DNA of 64,000 bases from Paracoccus sp. S1E-3 (GTDB lineage Bacteria; Pseudomonadota; Alphaproteobacteria; Rhodobacterales; Rhodobacteraceae): contig NZ_JACEMU010000004.1 of assembly GCF_013868135.1 (NCBI RefSeq), forward strand, positions 620,001-684,000, read 5' to 3'. Below the pieces are notes generated by a model. The model did not search any database and was not told where the DNA came from. It was given only the letters and a program-made list of their open reading frames with translations. Shown here piece after piece: positions 26,975 to 36,353 of this stretch (position 1 is the stretch's first letter; every line of letters begins with the position of its first letter). The translations under genes were made by a program, and so were the position numbers.

Positions 26975-28555
26975 TTAGTCGAGCAGTTCGCCCTTCAGCG
27001 CACGGGCAATCAGCGCTCGGGTCTCGTCCACACCATAAAGCGCAATGAACCCACCGAAGCGTGGCCCCTGATCGGCGCCCAAAAGCACCTGATACAGTGC
27101 CTGGAACCATTCGCGCAGCGGCTCGAAGCCATGTTCGGTTCCAACGGCGAAAACCATCGTCTGCAGGGCCTCGGCATCCAGCGGGCCATCCCAGGCCGCC
27201 AGCCGGGCGCCCAGATCCTCCAGCGCCGCACGTTCCTTGTCCGTGGGCGCGCGGAAGATCCGGCCCGGCGCCACGAAATCGTTAAAATAGCGCACGGCAT
27301 AGCCCGCCGCCTCGTCCAGTTGCGGATGCGTCTCGGGCGACGCGTCGGGCGCATAGCGGCGGATGAAGCCCCACAGACCGTCCTTGTCCTTGGCACCCGC
27401 CACCGACGCGAGGTTCAGCAGCATCGAGAAAGGCACCACCATATCCGACGCTGGCACCTGCCCGCGATGGATATGCCAGACCGGGTTGGCCAATTGCTGT
27501 TCCGGCGCCTGATCCGGGAAGGCACGCAACTGCTGGTGGTATTCGTCCACCGCCTTGGGGATCACGTCCCACCACAGCCGCTTGGCGGTCTTGGGCTTCT
27601 GATACATGAAATAGGACAGGCTTTCGGACGCCGCATAGGTCAGCCATTCATCGATCGACAGCCCATTGCCCTTCGATTTGCTGATCTTCTGGCCCTTGTC
27701 GTCGAGGAACAGCTCATAGGTGAAATGCTCGGGCTTCTTGCCGCCCAAGACCTCGCAGATGCCGTCATAGATCGGCGTATTGGTGCTGTGATCCTTGCCA
27801 TACATCTCGAAATCGACATCCAGCGCCGCCCAGCGGGCGCCGAAATCGGGCTTCCATTGCAGCTTCACCTGACCGCCAGTGACCGGCAGCGTCCATTCGC
27901 GCCCGTCCTCGTCATCGAAGGTCACGGTGCCGTTCTTCGCATCGACATGCTTGATCGGCACATACAGCACCCGGCCGGTTTCGGGGTGGATCGGCAGGAA
28001 ACAGCTATAGGTCTGCTGACGCTCCTCGCGCAGCGAGGCCAGCATGATCTCCATGATGGCGTCGTAACGCTCGGCCGCGAGCAGCAGCGTCGGATCGAAG
28101 GCGCCGGATTTGTAATACTCGGTCGCCGACATGAATTCGTATTCGAAGCCGAACGTGTCCAGAAAGCGGCGCAACATGGCATTGTTGTGATCGCCGAAGC
28201 TCGGATACTCGCCGAACGGATCGGGCACCGAGGTCAGCGGCTTCTGCAGATTGGCCTTCAGCAATTCCTGCTGCGGCACATTCTCGGGGACCTTGCGCAT
28301 CCCGTCCATATCGTCCGAGAAGCAGAACAGCCGCGTCGGAATGTCCGAGATCATCTCGAAAGCGCGGCGGATCATCGTCGTGCGCGCGACCTCGCCAAAA
28401 GTGCCGATATGCGGCAGCCCCGAGGGGCCATAGCCGGTCTCGAACAGCACATACCCCTTCTCGGGATCCTTCTTCTCATACCGTTTCAGCACCCGGCGCG
28501 CCTCTTCAAAGGGCCAGGCCTTGGAAGTCATCGCGGCATCGCGCAGGGTGGTCAT
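26975..28555 (-). CDS. lysK: lysyl-tRNA synthetase, class I
   Basis: A 526-residue class I LysRS, the archaeal-type enzyme that replaces the class II LysS in many alphaproteobacteria. The HIGH-type motif is GLPHIGT and the KMSKS-type motif is KISKSKG; a helical anticodon-binding C-terminus follows. The ATG at 28555 is preferred because AGGAG lies eight bases upstream; the longer reading adds 19 unconserved residues. It is transcribed alone. Confidence 0.95.
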   Translation of the reverse strand: MTTLRDAAMTSKAWPFEEARRVLKRYEKKDPEKGYVLFETGYGPSGLPHIGTFGEVARTTMIRRAFEMISDIPTRLFCFSDDMDGMRKVPENVPQQELLKANLQKPLTSVPDPFGEYPSFGDHNNAMLRRFLDTFGFEYEFMSATEYYKSGAFDPTLLLAAERYDAIMEIMLASLREERQQTYSCFLPIHPETGRVLYVPIKHVDAKNGTVTFDDEDGREWTLPVTGGQVKLQWKPDFGARWAALDVDFEMYGKDHSTNTPIYDGICEVLGGKKPEHFTYELFLDDKGQKISKSKGNGLSIDEWLTYAASESLSYFMYQKPKTAKRLWWDVIPKAVDEYHQQLRAFPDQAPEQQLANPVWHIHRGQVPASDMVVPFSMLLNLASVAGAKDKDGLWGFIRRYAPDASPETHPQLDEAAGYAVRYFNDFVAPGRIFRAPTDKERAALEDLGARLAAWDGPLDAEALQTMVFAVGTEHGFEPLREWFQALYQVLLGADQGPRFGGFIALYGVDETRALIARALKGELLD

Positions 28556-28641
28556 GGTGATATCTCCTGAAAGGGTCGAGGGCGGCTTATTGAAACCCCG
28601 CTGAATCGTCAATATTTGGGGGTCAAACAGAGGATATAAAC

Positions 28642-29070
28642 GTGACGATCGACCTTCCTTCCTTCTCGGCCTGCGATGCTCTGGTTTCTGTCATGGTCGC
28701 GGTTTCGGTGTCGGACGGGAATATCCGCACCTCGGAGCTGGTAGCCATCGAACGCATGGTCAACCACATGCCGGTCTTCGCGGATTACGATGTCGACCGC
28801 ATCCGCGCGGTGTCGCAGACCGTGATGTCGCTGTTCGAGGACGAGGACGGCCTTGACGCCATGTTCGGCCTTGTCCGCGACGCTTTGCCATCTCGGCTGT
28901 TTGAAACCGCCTATGCCCTGGCCTGCGACGTGGCCGCCGCCGATGGCCGGCTCACCGATAGCGAGGCCGAGATGTTGCAAGAAATCCGCCACCAACTGGA
29001 TGTCAGCCGCCTGCACGCCGCCGCGATCGAGCTGTCTTCGCAGCTTCGCCACCGCTCCCTTCAGGCATAG
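28642..29070 (+). CDS. TerB-like helical protein
   Basis: A 142-residue all-helical protein resembling the TerB/tellurite-resistance family (two repeats of the pattern L-x-A-VSVSDG and [16 protein letters not shown]). TerB-like domains bind metal ions through such acidic residues. The start is GTG with CAGAGGA upstream. No other ter genes are nearby, so a role in tellurite resistance is not implied. Its last ten bases overlap the convergent dacB gene. Confidence 0.7.
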   Translation: MTIDLPSFSACDALVSVMVAVSVSDGNIRTSELVAIERMVNHMPVFADYDVDRIRAVSQTVMSLFEDEDGLDAMFGLVRDALPSRLFETAYALACDVAAADGRLTDSEAEMLQEIRHQLDVSRLHAAAIELSSQLRHRSLQA

Positions 29071-30482
29071 CGCGCGACCCAGCCCGCGACCAGTTCCTGC
29101 TGCAGCAGCTTGGCGCGGCTGGTCCAGCCGATCACACCGGCAGGCAGTTCCTGTCCCTCGGTCGCGGCCCGGCGCGCCATATCGCTCATATAGATCGCGA
29201 AAATCACCTCGCCCTGGCCCGGAATGCTGCCGTAACCGGCCAGGTTCGACACGAAATTCAGCGTGCCGGTCTTGGCGTCCATACGCAGCCCCGCAGGCGT
29301 CAGGCGACCCTTGCGTTCCTGCAAGGGCACGTGCTTCATCAGCCCGCGCAGATCGGCCGACGCCCCAAGCGAACTGATCACCCGCGCCATGGCCCGTGCG
29401 GTCACGCGGGTGGCGGGCGACATGCCGGAATGATCGCGCAGATCCAGTCCCTGAATCCCCCGCGCCTCGGCCCAGACCTGCATCGCGCGGGCAGAAGCGA
29501 CAAGATCCGATGCCCCGCTGGCGTGCAGGCCCACCATCTCGGCGGTCAGATTGGTGGAATACTCCATCATCCCGCGCAACACTTCGCGCAGCGGCGGGCT
29601 CTCGATCCGGGCCACTTCGACCAGATCTGGCGGCAGATCGCTGATGACCTCCGGTGCCGGCAGCGGCAACCCTTCGGCGCGACAAAGCGTCTGAAACACG
29701 TCCCCCGCGTAAAGCTCGGGCCGGCGCACCGGCAACCAGCGGCTGCCCCGGCTTTTCAGCCCGGCGCGATTGATCTCCCAGACCTCGTGGGCGCCTTCCT
29801 CGCGCCAGGCGAAAAGCGGCCCCTGCCCGACAACAGCAGCCTGAACCGAATAAGCCCGGGGGCTGTGGCGCGCGGCCCGCGCCTGCATGGACGGATCGGC
29901 CCCGCCCGCTTTCCAGTCCAGGTGGACGCGGTTGAAATTCAACGCAATCCCCGAAACGGCCGGGTTGTAGGCCAGATGGTCCGCCTGCTCGGCCGAGATT
30001 TCCTCGATGCTCGGCAGCGCACCGCCCCAGACGGCAAAACGCGCCGGTGGGGACGAACCCGCAGCGGCCGCCAGTCGCGCCAGTTGCGCCAGCCCATCGG
30101 TATCCAGCACCGGATCGCCGCCGCCCGCGAGGAGCAGCATATCCCCCGCGCGCATTACCCGTGTCGCAAAGCGATACTCCGCGCCCAGCCGATCCAGCGC
30201 GTACAGCGTGGTCAGCACCTTCAACGTGCTCGCCGGGGCAATGGGCCGATCAGCCCCACGCCCTTCGATCAGCGCGCCAGTCATGTCGAAAACGGCGTAA
30301 TCGACCTCGCCATCCAGACGGGCACTGGCGATCAGGCGCCCCGGTCGCGGTATCGGTTTCGGCGGTGGTGGTTCGGCCAGCCCCATGGGCGCGAGCGCCT
30401 GCGCCGCGAAAGGCGTCGCGCAGGCGACACCCAGCAGACCGCCAAGCAGCTGCCGACGACCGACCGCGCCCATGGATTTCAT
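29061..30482 (-). CDS. dacB: D-alanyl-D-alanine carboxypeptidase/endopeptidase (PBP4 type)
   Basis: A 473-residue exported serine peptidase of family S13 that trims or opens peptidoglycan cross-links. A twin-arginine-like signal (GRRQLLGGLLGVACATPFAAQA) is at the N-terminus. The active-site motifs are S-x-x-K in PASTLKV, S-x-N in YSTNLTAE and KTG in DAKTGTLNF. The ATG at 30482 overlaps the TGA of the NUDIX gene by four bases; a second in-frame ATG three codons later is possible. The 3' end overlaps the TerB-like gene by ten bases on the opposite strand. Confidence 0.92.
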   Translation of the reverse strand: MKSMGAVGRRQLLGGLLGVACATPFAAQALAPMGLAEPPPPKPIPRPGRLIASARLDGEVDYAVFDMTGALIEGRGADRPIAPASTLKVLTTLYALDRLGAEYRFATRVMRAGDMLLLAGGGDPVLDTDGLAQLARLAAAAGSSPPARFAVWGGALPSIEEISAEQADHLAYNPAVSGIALNFNRVHLDWKAGGADPSMQARAARHSPRAYSVQAAVVGQGPLFAWREEGAHEVWEINRAGLKSRGSRWLPVRRPELYAGDVFQTLCRAEGLPLPAPEVISDLPPDLVEVARIESPPLREVLRGMMEYSTNLTAEMVGLHASGASDLVASARAMQVWAEARGIQGLDLRDHSGMSPATRVTARAMARVISSLGASADLRGLMKHVPLQERKGRLTPAGLRMDAKTGTLNFVSNLAGYGSIPGQGEVIFAIYMSDMARRAATEGQELPAGVIGWTSRAKLLQQELVAGWVARYA

Positions 30483-31174
30483 CGGTCTGCCCCGATCTGG
30501 ACGAAACGCGACCGTGCGTCACGGTTGTCGAAGAAGGGCACATTGCCCGGCGCCCGCAGCGGACCGTTCCCTGCGGCCGCAACCATCGCCGCGGCTTCCG
30601 CCAGCACGACCTCGGTGATGAAGGGCAAATGCAGCGCCCGTGCCTCGACCATCGGCACCCAATGCAGATGCGAAAGCTCGTCGCAGGCGCGCGAAAAATC
30701 GTCGAGATCGCCGTTCACGACAGCCGCGTCCGCCAGAAAGAAGCGCGCATCGAAGCGGCGCGGCCGCCCCGGCGGGGTGATCGCGCGAAAAACGTAATGG
30801 AGCGCTGAAGCGTCCGGGATCAGGGCCGCCCGGTCATAGCCGACCAGATCGCTCTCGCCTGATGTGCCGATCAACAGGCCGGTTTCTTCGGACAACTCGC
30901 GCAGCGCCGCCACCAGCATCTGGGGTGCTGTCACATCGGATTCGGGCCGTATCTCGGCCTCCAGCCGCGCCAGGGTGTCCCCATCGGGCAACCCCGACAG
31001 GTTGACCAACCCGTCATCCGGGTCAACGGCGCCACCGGGAAAGACATATTTCGACGGCATGAAGGCCGCATTGGCCCCGCGCATCCCCATCAGCACCGCC
31101 GGCTGGTCCCCGTCGCGTCGGACAAGGATCACCGTTGCGGCATCGCGCAGAGCTGCCGGCTCCGTCCCGGTCAC
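30479..31174 (-). CDS. NUDIX hydrolase (NUDT19-like)
   Basis: A 231-residue NUDIX enzyme. GGAVD and the Nudix-box core ALRELSEETGLL are present, separated by a longer insertion than in small NUDIX proteins, which is typical of the CoA/NUDT19-like branch; likely substrates are CoA derivatives, not proven. The start is GTG, overlapping the DUF983 stop by four bases (GTGA). It forms a coupled unit DUF983-NUDIX-dacB. Confidence 0.88.
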   Translation of the reverse strand: MTGTEPAALRDAATVILVRRDGDQPAVLMGMRGANAAFMPSKYVFPGGAVDPDDGLVNLSGLPDGDTLARLEAEIRPESDVTAPQMLVAALRELSEETGLLIGTSGESDLVGYDRAALIPDASALHYVFRAITPPGRPRRFDARFFLADAAVVNGDLDDFSRACDELSHLHWVPMVEARALHLPFITEVVLAEAAAMVAAAGNGPLRAPGNVPFFDNRDARSRFVQIGADR

Positions 31175-31572
31175 GCCGAGGTTGCCTCGACCGGCTCATT
31201 TCCGAAGCCGTGCATCCGCCGCGCCCATTGCGCCCCGACCATGGCCCCCTTGATGACCGGCAACAGCGCCAGGCACAGCACCACCGCCCCGACCGAGAAG
31301 CCGATCAGCATGGAAACCGGCGACGGCTGATAGGTCAGGAAGACCCACAGAAGCAGCGGCGCGCCGAGGTGGGACACCAGCAGGATGGTCAGATAGGCTG
31401 GGCCGTCATCGGCGCGCTGATGGTGCAATGCTTCGCCGCAACCGGGGCAATGCTCGCGCACCTTCAGATAGCCGTCAAACATCGCCCCCTCGCCGCAGGC
31501 GGGACATTTCCGCATCGCGCCCCGACGCATTGCGGGCAAGGTCGGCCGGTCGCTCAATAATGGATCGCTCAT
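31171..31572 (-). CDS. DUF983 membrane protein
   Basis: A 133-residue protein with an N-terminal zinc-ribbon-like part (RKCPACGEG and HCPGCGEAL, two C-x2-C pairs) and two membrane helices (about 59-80 and 86-108). This is the DUF983 layout; function unknown. In many relatives it follows rnr, but rnr is not here. First gene of the unit with NUDIX and dacB. Confidence 0.85.
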   Translation of the reverse strand: MSDPLLSDRPTLPAMRRGAMRKCPACGEGAMFDGYLKVREHCPGCGEALHHQRADDGPAYLTILLVSHLGAPLLLWVFLTYQPSPVSMLIGFSVGAVVLCLALLPVIKGAMVGAQWARRMHGFGNEPVEATSA

Positions 31573-31983
31573 TTCTTGATTCCCGTGGTCATCTTTGCAC
31601 CTGAAGATAGTGCCTCGACCGCCACGCGACCAGAGCGGAAGTCGCGCCGAATTGTCGCATTGGTTTGCGCAAACCCAATAGGCGCGCCGTCAATCTGGCC
31701 CACTCTGCCGTTCCTGACGGCTACGAACTCTCTCGACAAGCCGCTGTCACAAGCAGCACGGGCCACCGATTTCCCATTTTCGGCTCAGCATCAGCGTTTT
31801 GGCGCGCAGCGGGCGATGCTGCTGCCGCCAGTCCACACATCGGAGCAAACCGATGACTGGCCGCTCCGATCCCGTCAATCCGCCCCAGGCTTCTATGCAG
31901 CACTGCATCTTGCGGCCAAATCTCAAGGCCACGCGGGGGCGGCATGTCCTCCCTCAACCGGCGGCTCCTTGCGACAGGCAGCC
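31573..31983 (-). other. gap without a convincing gene; contains a perfect 14-bp palindrome
   Basis: This 411-base stretch lies between DUF983 and the PleD-like cyclase. A 65-codon reading frame (31569-31766, minus) overlaps the DUF983 start but resembles nothing I know and has no clear ribosome site. The palindrome GGTTTGCGCAAACC at 31662-31675 lies about 90 bases before the DUF983 ATG and may be an operator. GGCACTATCTT on the minus strand nearer the gene could be a -10 region. Confidence 0.4.
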
Positions 31984-33312
31984 TCAGGCCGCGTGCGGCT
32001 CTCGCGAGAGCATGACCAGGTTGCGCCCCGCTGCTTTCGCCGCCAAAAGGGCCGCATCCGCCAGGCGCAGCACCTGGTCAGGCGACTGGCGCGCGCCATA
32101 GCGATTTTCACTGACCGCCACGCCGATGGAAACCGAGACGTCCAGCTCAACCGGCCCCGCCAGCCCCTGCGCCATGACAGACTCCATCGAGAGGCCGTGG
32201 CGAATACGCTCGGCCAGCGACACCGCCAGGGTTTCATCCGTGTGCGGCAGCAGAACGAGAAATTCCTCACCGCCAAAGCGGGCGACCTGCCCCTGCCCGT
32301 CGGTCAGTTCGGACAGCCGCGCGCCCACCGCCCCCAGAACCATGTCGCCGGCCGCATGGCCATGCGTATCATTGATGGCCTTGAAGCGATCGATGTCGAT
32401 CATCAACAGCGAGTAACCATTCCCCGACCGCGCCGCCGCGCTGATTTCAATGCTGATGCGGCGCCGGTTCCCCAGGCCCGTCAACGGATCGACCGTCGCC
32501 AGCCGATGCGCCAAGCGTGCGTCCGACTGCCGGCGTTCCGCATCGATGCCCCGACGCAGCAGCCAATTCAGGCGCGCGGTCAGTTCGCCGCGCCGCTCCA
32601 GCTCCGATAATCGGGCGGGCAGCACGTCGATGGCGCCGAAATCGAGCGCCTGCGCTTCCTCGTCGGGCGAGCTCTTGCGCTGCAACAGGGCCAGAGCCGT
32701 TCCGCGGCCGTCGGCGGCCAGCCGCGCCCGGAGGTCCGCAAGATGCTGCAAACCGCCGCCCGCAGCGCCCGAGTCGATCAAAATCACGGCCAGATTCGCG
32801 GCGATCCGCCCCACCGCCTGAGGCGGAACGATATGGAGACGCCGACCGGCGGCCTCGGCAATGGCCTGACGCCAATCCGAGGAAATCGCGGCTTCGTCCG
32901 TCACCAGCGCGATCTGGTCGGGATGATCGAAGGCGGCGGCGGGGTCGGCAAAACCAGGGCCGGCATCGACGGGTTGGGTCAGCCAGCTGCGCAGACGGGC
33001 GCGCAGGACGACGTCCGCACAGGCGGGATCCAGTACGTGATCCACGCCCGCCCGAAACGCAGCGGACCGCTGCGCGCCGTCGCAGATCGCGATGACCGGG
33101 ACCGCCGTCCGCGGCCGGATCTGGGCAATATCCTTCGCCAGCTGCGCGGCGTGGGAGTTGCGCAGCAGCACCGCATCGACCTGGCTGCATTGGGCAAGCG
33201 CCTCGGCCGTATCGGTCGCCGTCAGCACCTGATGATTGGCCGCGCTCAGCCGCGCCTTCATCGCAAAGCGCGAGGTCACGTCACCATCCACAACCAGCAG
33301 CCGTCCCAGCAT
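31984..33312 (-). CDS. PleD-like diguanylate cyclase with degenerate receiver
   Basis: A 442-residue protein: receiver-like domain 1 (about 3-115), receiver-like domain 2 (about 133-250) and GGDEF domain (about 265-440) with an intact GGEEF at 347-351, so it should make c-di-GMP. In receiver 1 the phosphoacceptor position after DAVLL is Arg51 instead of Asp. Receiver 2 keeps an Asp (Asp180 in VILIDSG). No RxxD inhibitory site precedes the GGEEF. The ATG at 33312 follows AAGGACAAC. It is divergent from the DUF3572 gene and close to a second cyclase. Confidence 0.85.
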   Translation of the reverse strand: MLGRLLVVDGDVTSRFAMKARLSAANHQVLTATDTAEALAQCSQVDAVLLRNSHAAQLAKDIAQIRPRTAVPVIAICDGAQRSAAFRAGVDHVLDPACADVVLRARLRSWLTQPVDAGPGFADPAAAFDHPDQIALVTDEAAISSDWRQAIAEAAGRRLHIVPPQAVGRIAANLAVILIDSGAAGGGLQHLADLRARLAADGRGTALALLQRKSSPDEEAQALDFGAIDVLPARLSELERRGELTARLNWLLRRGIDAERRQSDARLAHRLATVDPLTGLGNRRRISIEISAAARSGNGYSLLMIDIDRFKAINDTHGHAAGDMVLGAVGARLSELTDGQGQVARFGGEEFLVLLPHTDETLAVSLAERIRHGLSMESVMAQGLAGPVELDVSVSIGVAVSENRYGARQSPDQVLRLADAALLAAKAAGRNLVMLSREPHAA

Positions 33313-33391
33313 GTTGTCCTTGCCCCGCAGTCCTGTTCTGGGCAAGGTCGCATCAAAACCTTAACAAATCCTTTCCAAGGCATAAAAATCC

Positions 33392-33658
33392 ATGAGCGCT
33401 GCTTCACAGGCCCGTGACCTTGCCGACCGGCTTCTGCTGCATGTCCTGCAGGATGAGGAGCTTCTCAGCAGCCTGCTGGGGCGAAGTGGGATGGATCCGT
33501 CACAGCTCACGGCAGTGGTTAACGGCCCGGAAATCCACGAATTCATCCTGGAATTCGTGACCGAGAGCGACGACCGCGTGCTTGCCTGCGCCGAAGCGGT
33601 CGGGATTGATCCGGCCCAGATCAGCATGGCGTCGCGGATCCTTTCCCGACGCGATTGA
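33392..33658 (+). CDS. DUF3572 family protein
   Basis: An 88-residue acidic helical protein matching DUF3572, a short alphaproteobacterial family (LLHVLQDEELLSSLLGRSGM, then FILEFVTESDDRVLACAEAVG). Function unknown. It is divergent from the PleD-like cyclase. Upstream TTAAC at 33362-33366 is only a half CtrA-type site. Confidence 0.8.
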   Translation: MSAASQARDLADRLLLHVLQDEELLSSLLGRSGMDPSQLTAVVNGPEIHEFILEFVTESDDRVLACAEAVGIDPAQISMASRILSRRD

Positions 33659-33670
33659 CAGTATCTTAAC
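33655..33670 (+). promoter_or_regulatory. near-consensus CtrA-type box upstream of the H-NOX/cyclase operon
   Basis: TTGA-N7-TTAAC at 33655-33670 differs from the CtrA consensus TTAA-N7-TTAAC at one base. It overlaps the end of the DUF3572 gene and lies 34 bases before the H-NOX start. Confidence 0.4.
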
Positions 33671-33703
33671 ATTCCCATGCTAGCCCGTGGCAAAGGGGGT
33701 AGC

Positions 33704-34276
33704 ATGCACGGCTTCATTATTCGGGGAATCGAACTGTTCTTGCGCGCACGCCACGGCGACGCGGCCTGGGCCGCCGTCTGCGCGGCGACCGGGCTGGACC
33801 GGCGCGGGACGCAGATCATGCGCAACTACAAGCCCGAGATGGTGCAGCGCATGATCCTTTCCGCCAGCACGGTGCTGCACATGGAACGCGAGGAATGGCT
33901 GGAAGACGTTGGCGGCTGGATTCCGCGCCTCGACAGCGTGCGCTACCTGATGCGGTTCAGCGGCTCCTGCTTCGAAGACTTCGTACTGTCTCTCGACGAT
34001 TTCCACGACCGCGCTCGGGTGGTTCTGCCGGGCCTGGAACTGCCAAAGATCGCGACGCAGATGGTTGCGCCCCAACGCTATTGCCTGGAAATCGTGTCGG
34101 ACGCGCAGGACTGGTATCCCGTCTTGGCCGGCCTTCTGCGGGGCATGGCCGATGATTATGGCGTTCTGGCGATTGTCGAGCGCGACGAAGCCAACCTCGA
34201 CGTTCACATCATCGATGACCGCTTCGCCGAAGGCAGCCAGTTTTCCTTGGCCCATGACGTCGGGGGTGCAGCATGA
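33704..34276 (+). CDS. H-NOX (haem NO-binding) domain protein, degenerate haem clamp
   Basis: A 190-residue stand-alone H-NOX/HNOB protein. It begins MHGFIIRGIE as the family does. His101 in DDFHDRA matches the proximal haem ligand. The normally invariant YxSxR that holds the haem propionates is I130-V-S132-D-A134 here, so Tyr and Arg are lost and haem binding may be weak or different. The start at 33704 follows AAGGGGGTAGC. The gene overlaps the HNOBA-GGDEF cyclase gene by four bases (ATGA), so it most likely controls that cyclase in response to NO, O2 or redox. Such pairs occur in marine Rhodobacteraceae. Confidence 0.8.
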   Translation: MHGFIIRGIELFLRARHGDAAWAAVCAATGLDRRGTQIMRNYKPEMVQRMILSASTVLHMEREEWLEDVGGWIPRLDSVRYLMRFSGSCFEDFVLSLDDFHDRARVVLPGLELPKIATQMVAPQRYCLEIVSDAQDWYPVLAGLLRGMADDYGVLAIVERDEANLDVHIIDDRFAEGSQFSLAHDVGGAA

Positions 34277-35304
34277 CCTCGACCTCGATCCCTGTCGAGC
34301 GGCTGGCGACCCTGATGCCGATGCATCTGCTGGTGGACATGTCAGGCGACATCAGATCCTGCGGGCCGACCTTGCGCAAGATGATCGGCCGCGCCACCAA
34401 TATCGCCACCGCCTTTGAACTGCGCCGCGCACCGCCCGATACCCCGCTTCTGGTTGCCCTGTCTCAGGCCGCTCAATCCGGGCGAAGGGTTTTTCTGGGG
34501 TTGCGCGGCAGCAACCTGCCCCCCCTGCGGGGCGAGGCGACGTGGCTGCCGGGGGGCGACATCCTGCTCAATCTCGGTCTCGGCATCGGCGTGATCGAAG
34601 CGATCGCAGCCTACGGCCTGACCGATGCGGATTTCGCTGCCAACGACCTGGCGATCGAGATCCTGTATCTGCAGAAGTCCAACCAGGCAATCAGGTTAGA
34701 GCTGGGGCGCCACACAAAGCGGCTGGAGGAAGCGCGCGAAGCGGCGGAGCAGCAGGCCTTCACCGATTCGCTTACCGGTCTTTTCAATCGCCGCGGCTTC
34801 GAACTGGCCTTCAGCCTGGCCGTCGACAGCCGCAACGCCCCGCCAGACCGCGCGCAGGAATTCGCGGTGATGCAGCTGGATCTGGACTGGTTCAAGGATG
34901 TGAATGACAGCTTCGGACATGCGGCGGGCGATGCCGTCCTGCGCCGCGTGGCGGAAGTGTTGCGGCAGGAAACCCGCGCGGACGATACCATCGCCCGGAT
35001 CGGTGGAGACGAGTTCCTGATTCTGCTGCAGGGTCTGCAGTCCCGGACCGCGCTCGAACAACTGGGCCGGCGTATCATTGCGGCGATACAGCAGCCTGTC
35101 TGGTATGAACGCCATCTATGCCGCGTTTCGGCCAGCATCGGCGCGGTCCTGTCCGACAGCTATGGCGATATCACCGCCGAGCAAATTCTCTCGGACGCAG
35201 ATGAGGCACTTTATGCGGCAAAGCATGACGGCCGGGGCTGCCTGAGACTGCATGACCGCGCGGTAAACCGGGAGACGACGCTGCCTGCCGGAACAAGGTG
35301 CTGA
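34273..35304 (+). CDS. HNOBA-GGDEF diguanylate cyclase
   Basis: A 343-residue cyclase. The N-terminal part (about 10-135) resembles HNOBA, the PAS-like partner domain of soluble guanylate cyclase (MPMHLLVDMSGDIRSCG, then GLTDADFAANDLAIEILYL). A short signalling coiled coil (about 135-160) leads to a GGDEF domain with intact GGDEF at 244-248 and inhibitory site RADD at 235-238, so it should be active and product-inhibited. It is coupled to the H-NOX gene. Output is c-di-GMP; targets are unknown but probably the switch between motile and sessile or GTA-producing states. Confidence 0.87.
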   Translation: MTSTSIPVERLATLMPMHLLVDMSGDIRSCGPTLRKMIGRATNIATAFELRRAPPDTPLLVALSQAAQSGRRVFLGLRGSNLPPLRGEATWLPGGDILLNLGLGIGVIEAIAAYGLTDADFAANDLAIEILYLQKSNQAIRLELGRHTKRLEEAREAAEQQAFTDSLTGLFNRRGFELAFSLAVDSRNAPPDRAQEFAVMQLDLDWFKDVNDSFGHAAGDAVLRRVAEVLRQETRADDTIARIGGDEFLILLQGLQSRTALEQLGRRIIAAIQQPVWYERHLCRVSASIGAVLSDSYGDITAEQILSDADEALYAAKHDGRGCLRLHDRAVNRETTLPAGTRC

Positions 35305-35394
35305 GGTTCAGATGCCGTCAGGCCTCGCTCTCCGCCACGGCAACGCAGCCTGTTGTCGCGAGGGGTCAGGTTCGCAGCGGCAGAATGGAAGGAT

Positions 35395-35547
35395 ATGATG
35401 CCCCCGAGACGAGCTGCCTCCGATCTGCGGAGGTGCGTGGCCATCGGCATGGGTCGCGCGCGCGAGATCACGCCGCAGGCCCGTCTGGACGCGCCGTCAA
35501 TCCCTGATGTTCCCTCGCGGCTTGAGCATGTCGTCGCGACCGCCTAG
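35395..35547 (+). other. possible small reading frame before nadD
   Basis: A 50-codon frame starts at ATG 35395 after GGAAGGAT and ends nine bases before nadD. The product is Arg/Pro-rich with no known family, so it may be chance. The rest of the 252-base gap shows nothing. Confidence 0.2.
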
Positions 35548-35556
35548 AGCATCACT

Positions 35557-36183
35557 ATGAGACAGGCATTTCCGATTGCGACCGCCGGACAGCGGGTGGG
35601 GTTGCTCGGCGGGTCGTTCGATCCCGCGCATGAGGGGCATGTGCGCCTGACCGAGGAGGCGTTGAAGCGTTTCGGGCTGGACCGGGTCTGGTGGCTGGTG
35701 ACACCCGGCAATCCGCTGAAAGCCCATGGCCCGGCCCCGCTGGACGAAAGGATCGCCTATGCGCGCGAGATCATGGATGATCCGCGCGTTACCGTCACCG
35801 GGATCGAGGCAGCGCTGAAGACCCGCAAGACCGTCGACACGATCACGGCGCTGCAGGCGCGCTATCCCGAGGTGCGGTTTACCTGGCTGATGGGTTCGGA
35901 CAATCTGGTGCAGTTGCCGCACTGGGATCGCTGGCGCGAAATCGCGGCGCGGGTGCCGATCGGGGTGTTGGCCCGGCCCGGCTCGCGACTGAAGGCGCGG
36001 ACGTCGAAGGCGGCGCGGATCATGGCCGCGGACCGCTTGCCCGACAGCCATGCACGGCTGCTGGGAAGCACGCCGCCCCCGGCTTGGGCAATGATCGACA
36101 TGCCGCTGTCGAACGCCTCCTCTACCGCAATCCGCGCGGCACGCAAGGCAGAGGTCATGGGCGCCAAGCGGCAAGGCGCGTGA
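35557..36183 (+). CDS. nadD: nicotinate-nucleotide adenylyltransferase
   Basis: A 208-residue NAD-biosynthesis enzyme that joins NaMN and ATP to NaAD. The nucleotidyltransferase motif GGSFDPAHEGHV and the C-terminal SSTAIR motif are intact. Length is typical. It is monocistronic here; the next gene converges after about 170 bases that hold no gene. Confidence 0.95.
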   Translation: MRQAFPIATAGQRVGLLGGSFDPAHEGHVRLTEEALKRFGLDRVWWLVTPGNPLKAHGPAPLDERIAYAREIMDDPRVTVTGIEAALKTRKTVDTITALQARYPEVRFTWLMGSDNLVQLPHWDRWREIAARVPIGVLARPGSRLKARTSKAARIMAADRLPDSHARLLGSTPPPAWAMIDMPLSNASSTAIRAARKAEVMGAKRQGA

Positions 36184-36353
36184 ACGCTTCGCCTCGCAGC
36201 GAAGGTTTCCGCGCCTTGGCAAATGCGTCTGCCGCCCGGCAAATGCGCAGCCCTCTCGCAACAGCGGCATTCAGGTGGCAGATCACCCCAGGCCCACCGC
36301 TACCCCGAGGCCGCGTCGGGCGGGCGACCGATCGCTGATGCCCGACCAGACGG

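Noticed and set aside
31569..31766. 65-codon frame overlapping the DUF983 start
   Set aside because: Overlap looks like coupling, but the sequence matches nothing, has no ribosome site and covers the probable promoter and palindrome.
33362..33366. TTAAC before DUF3572 as a CtrA site
   Set aside because: Only a half-site; no TTAA seven bases before it.
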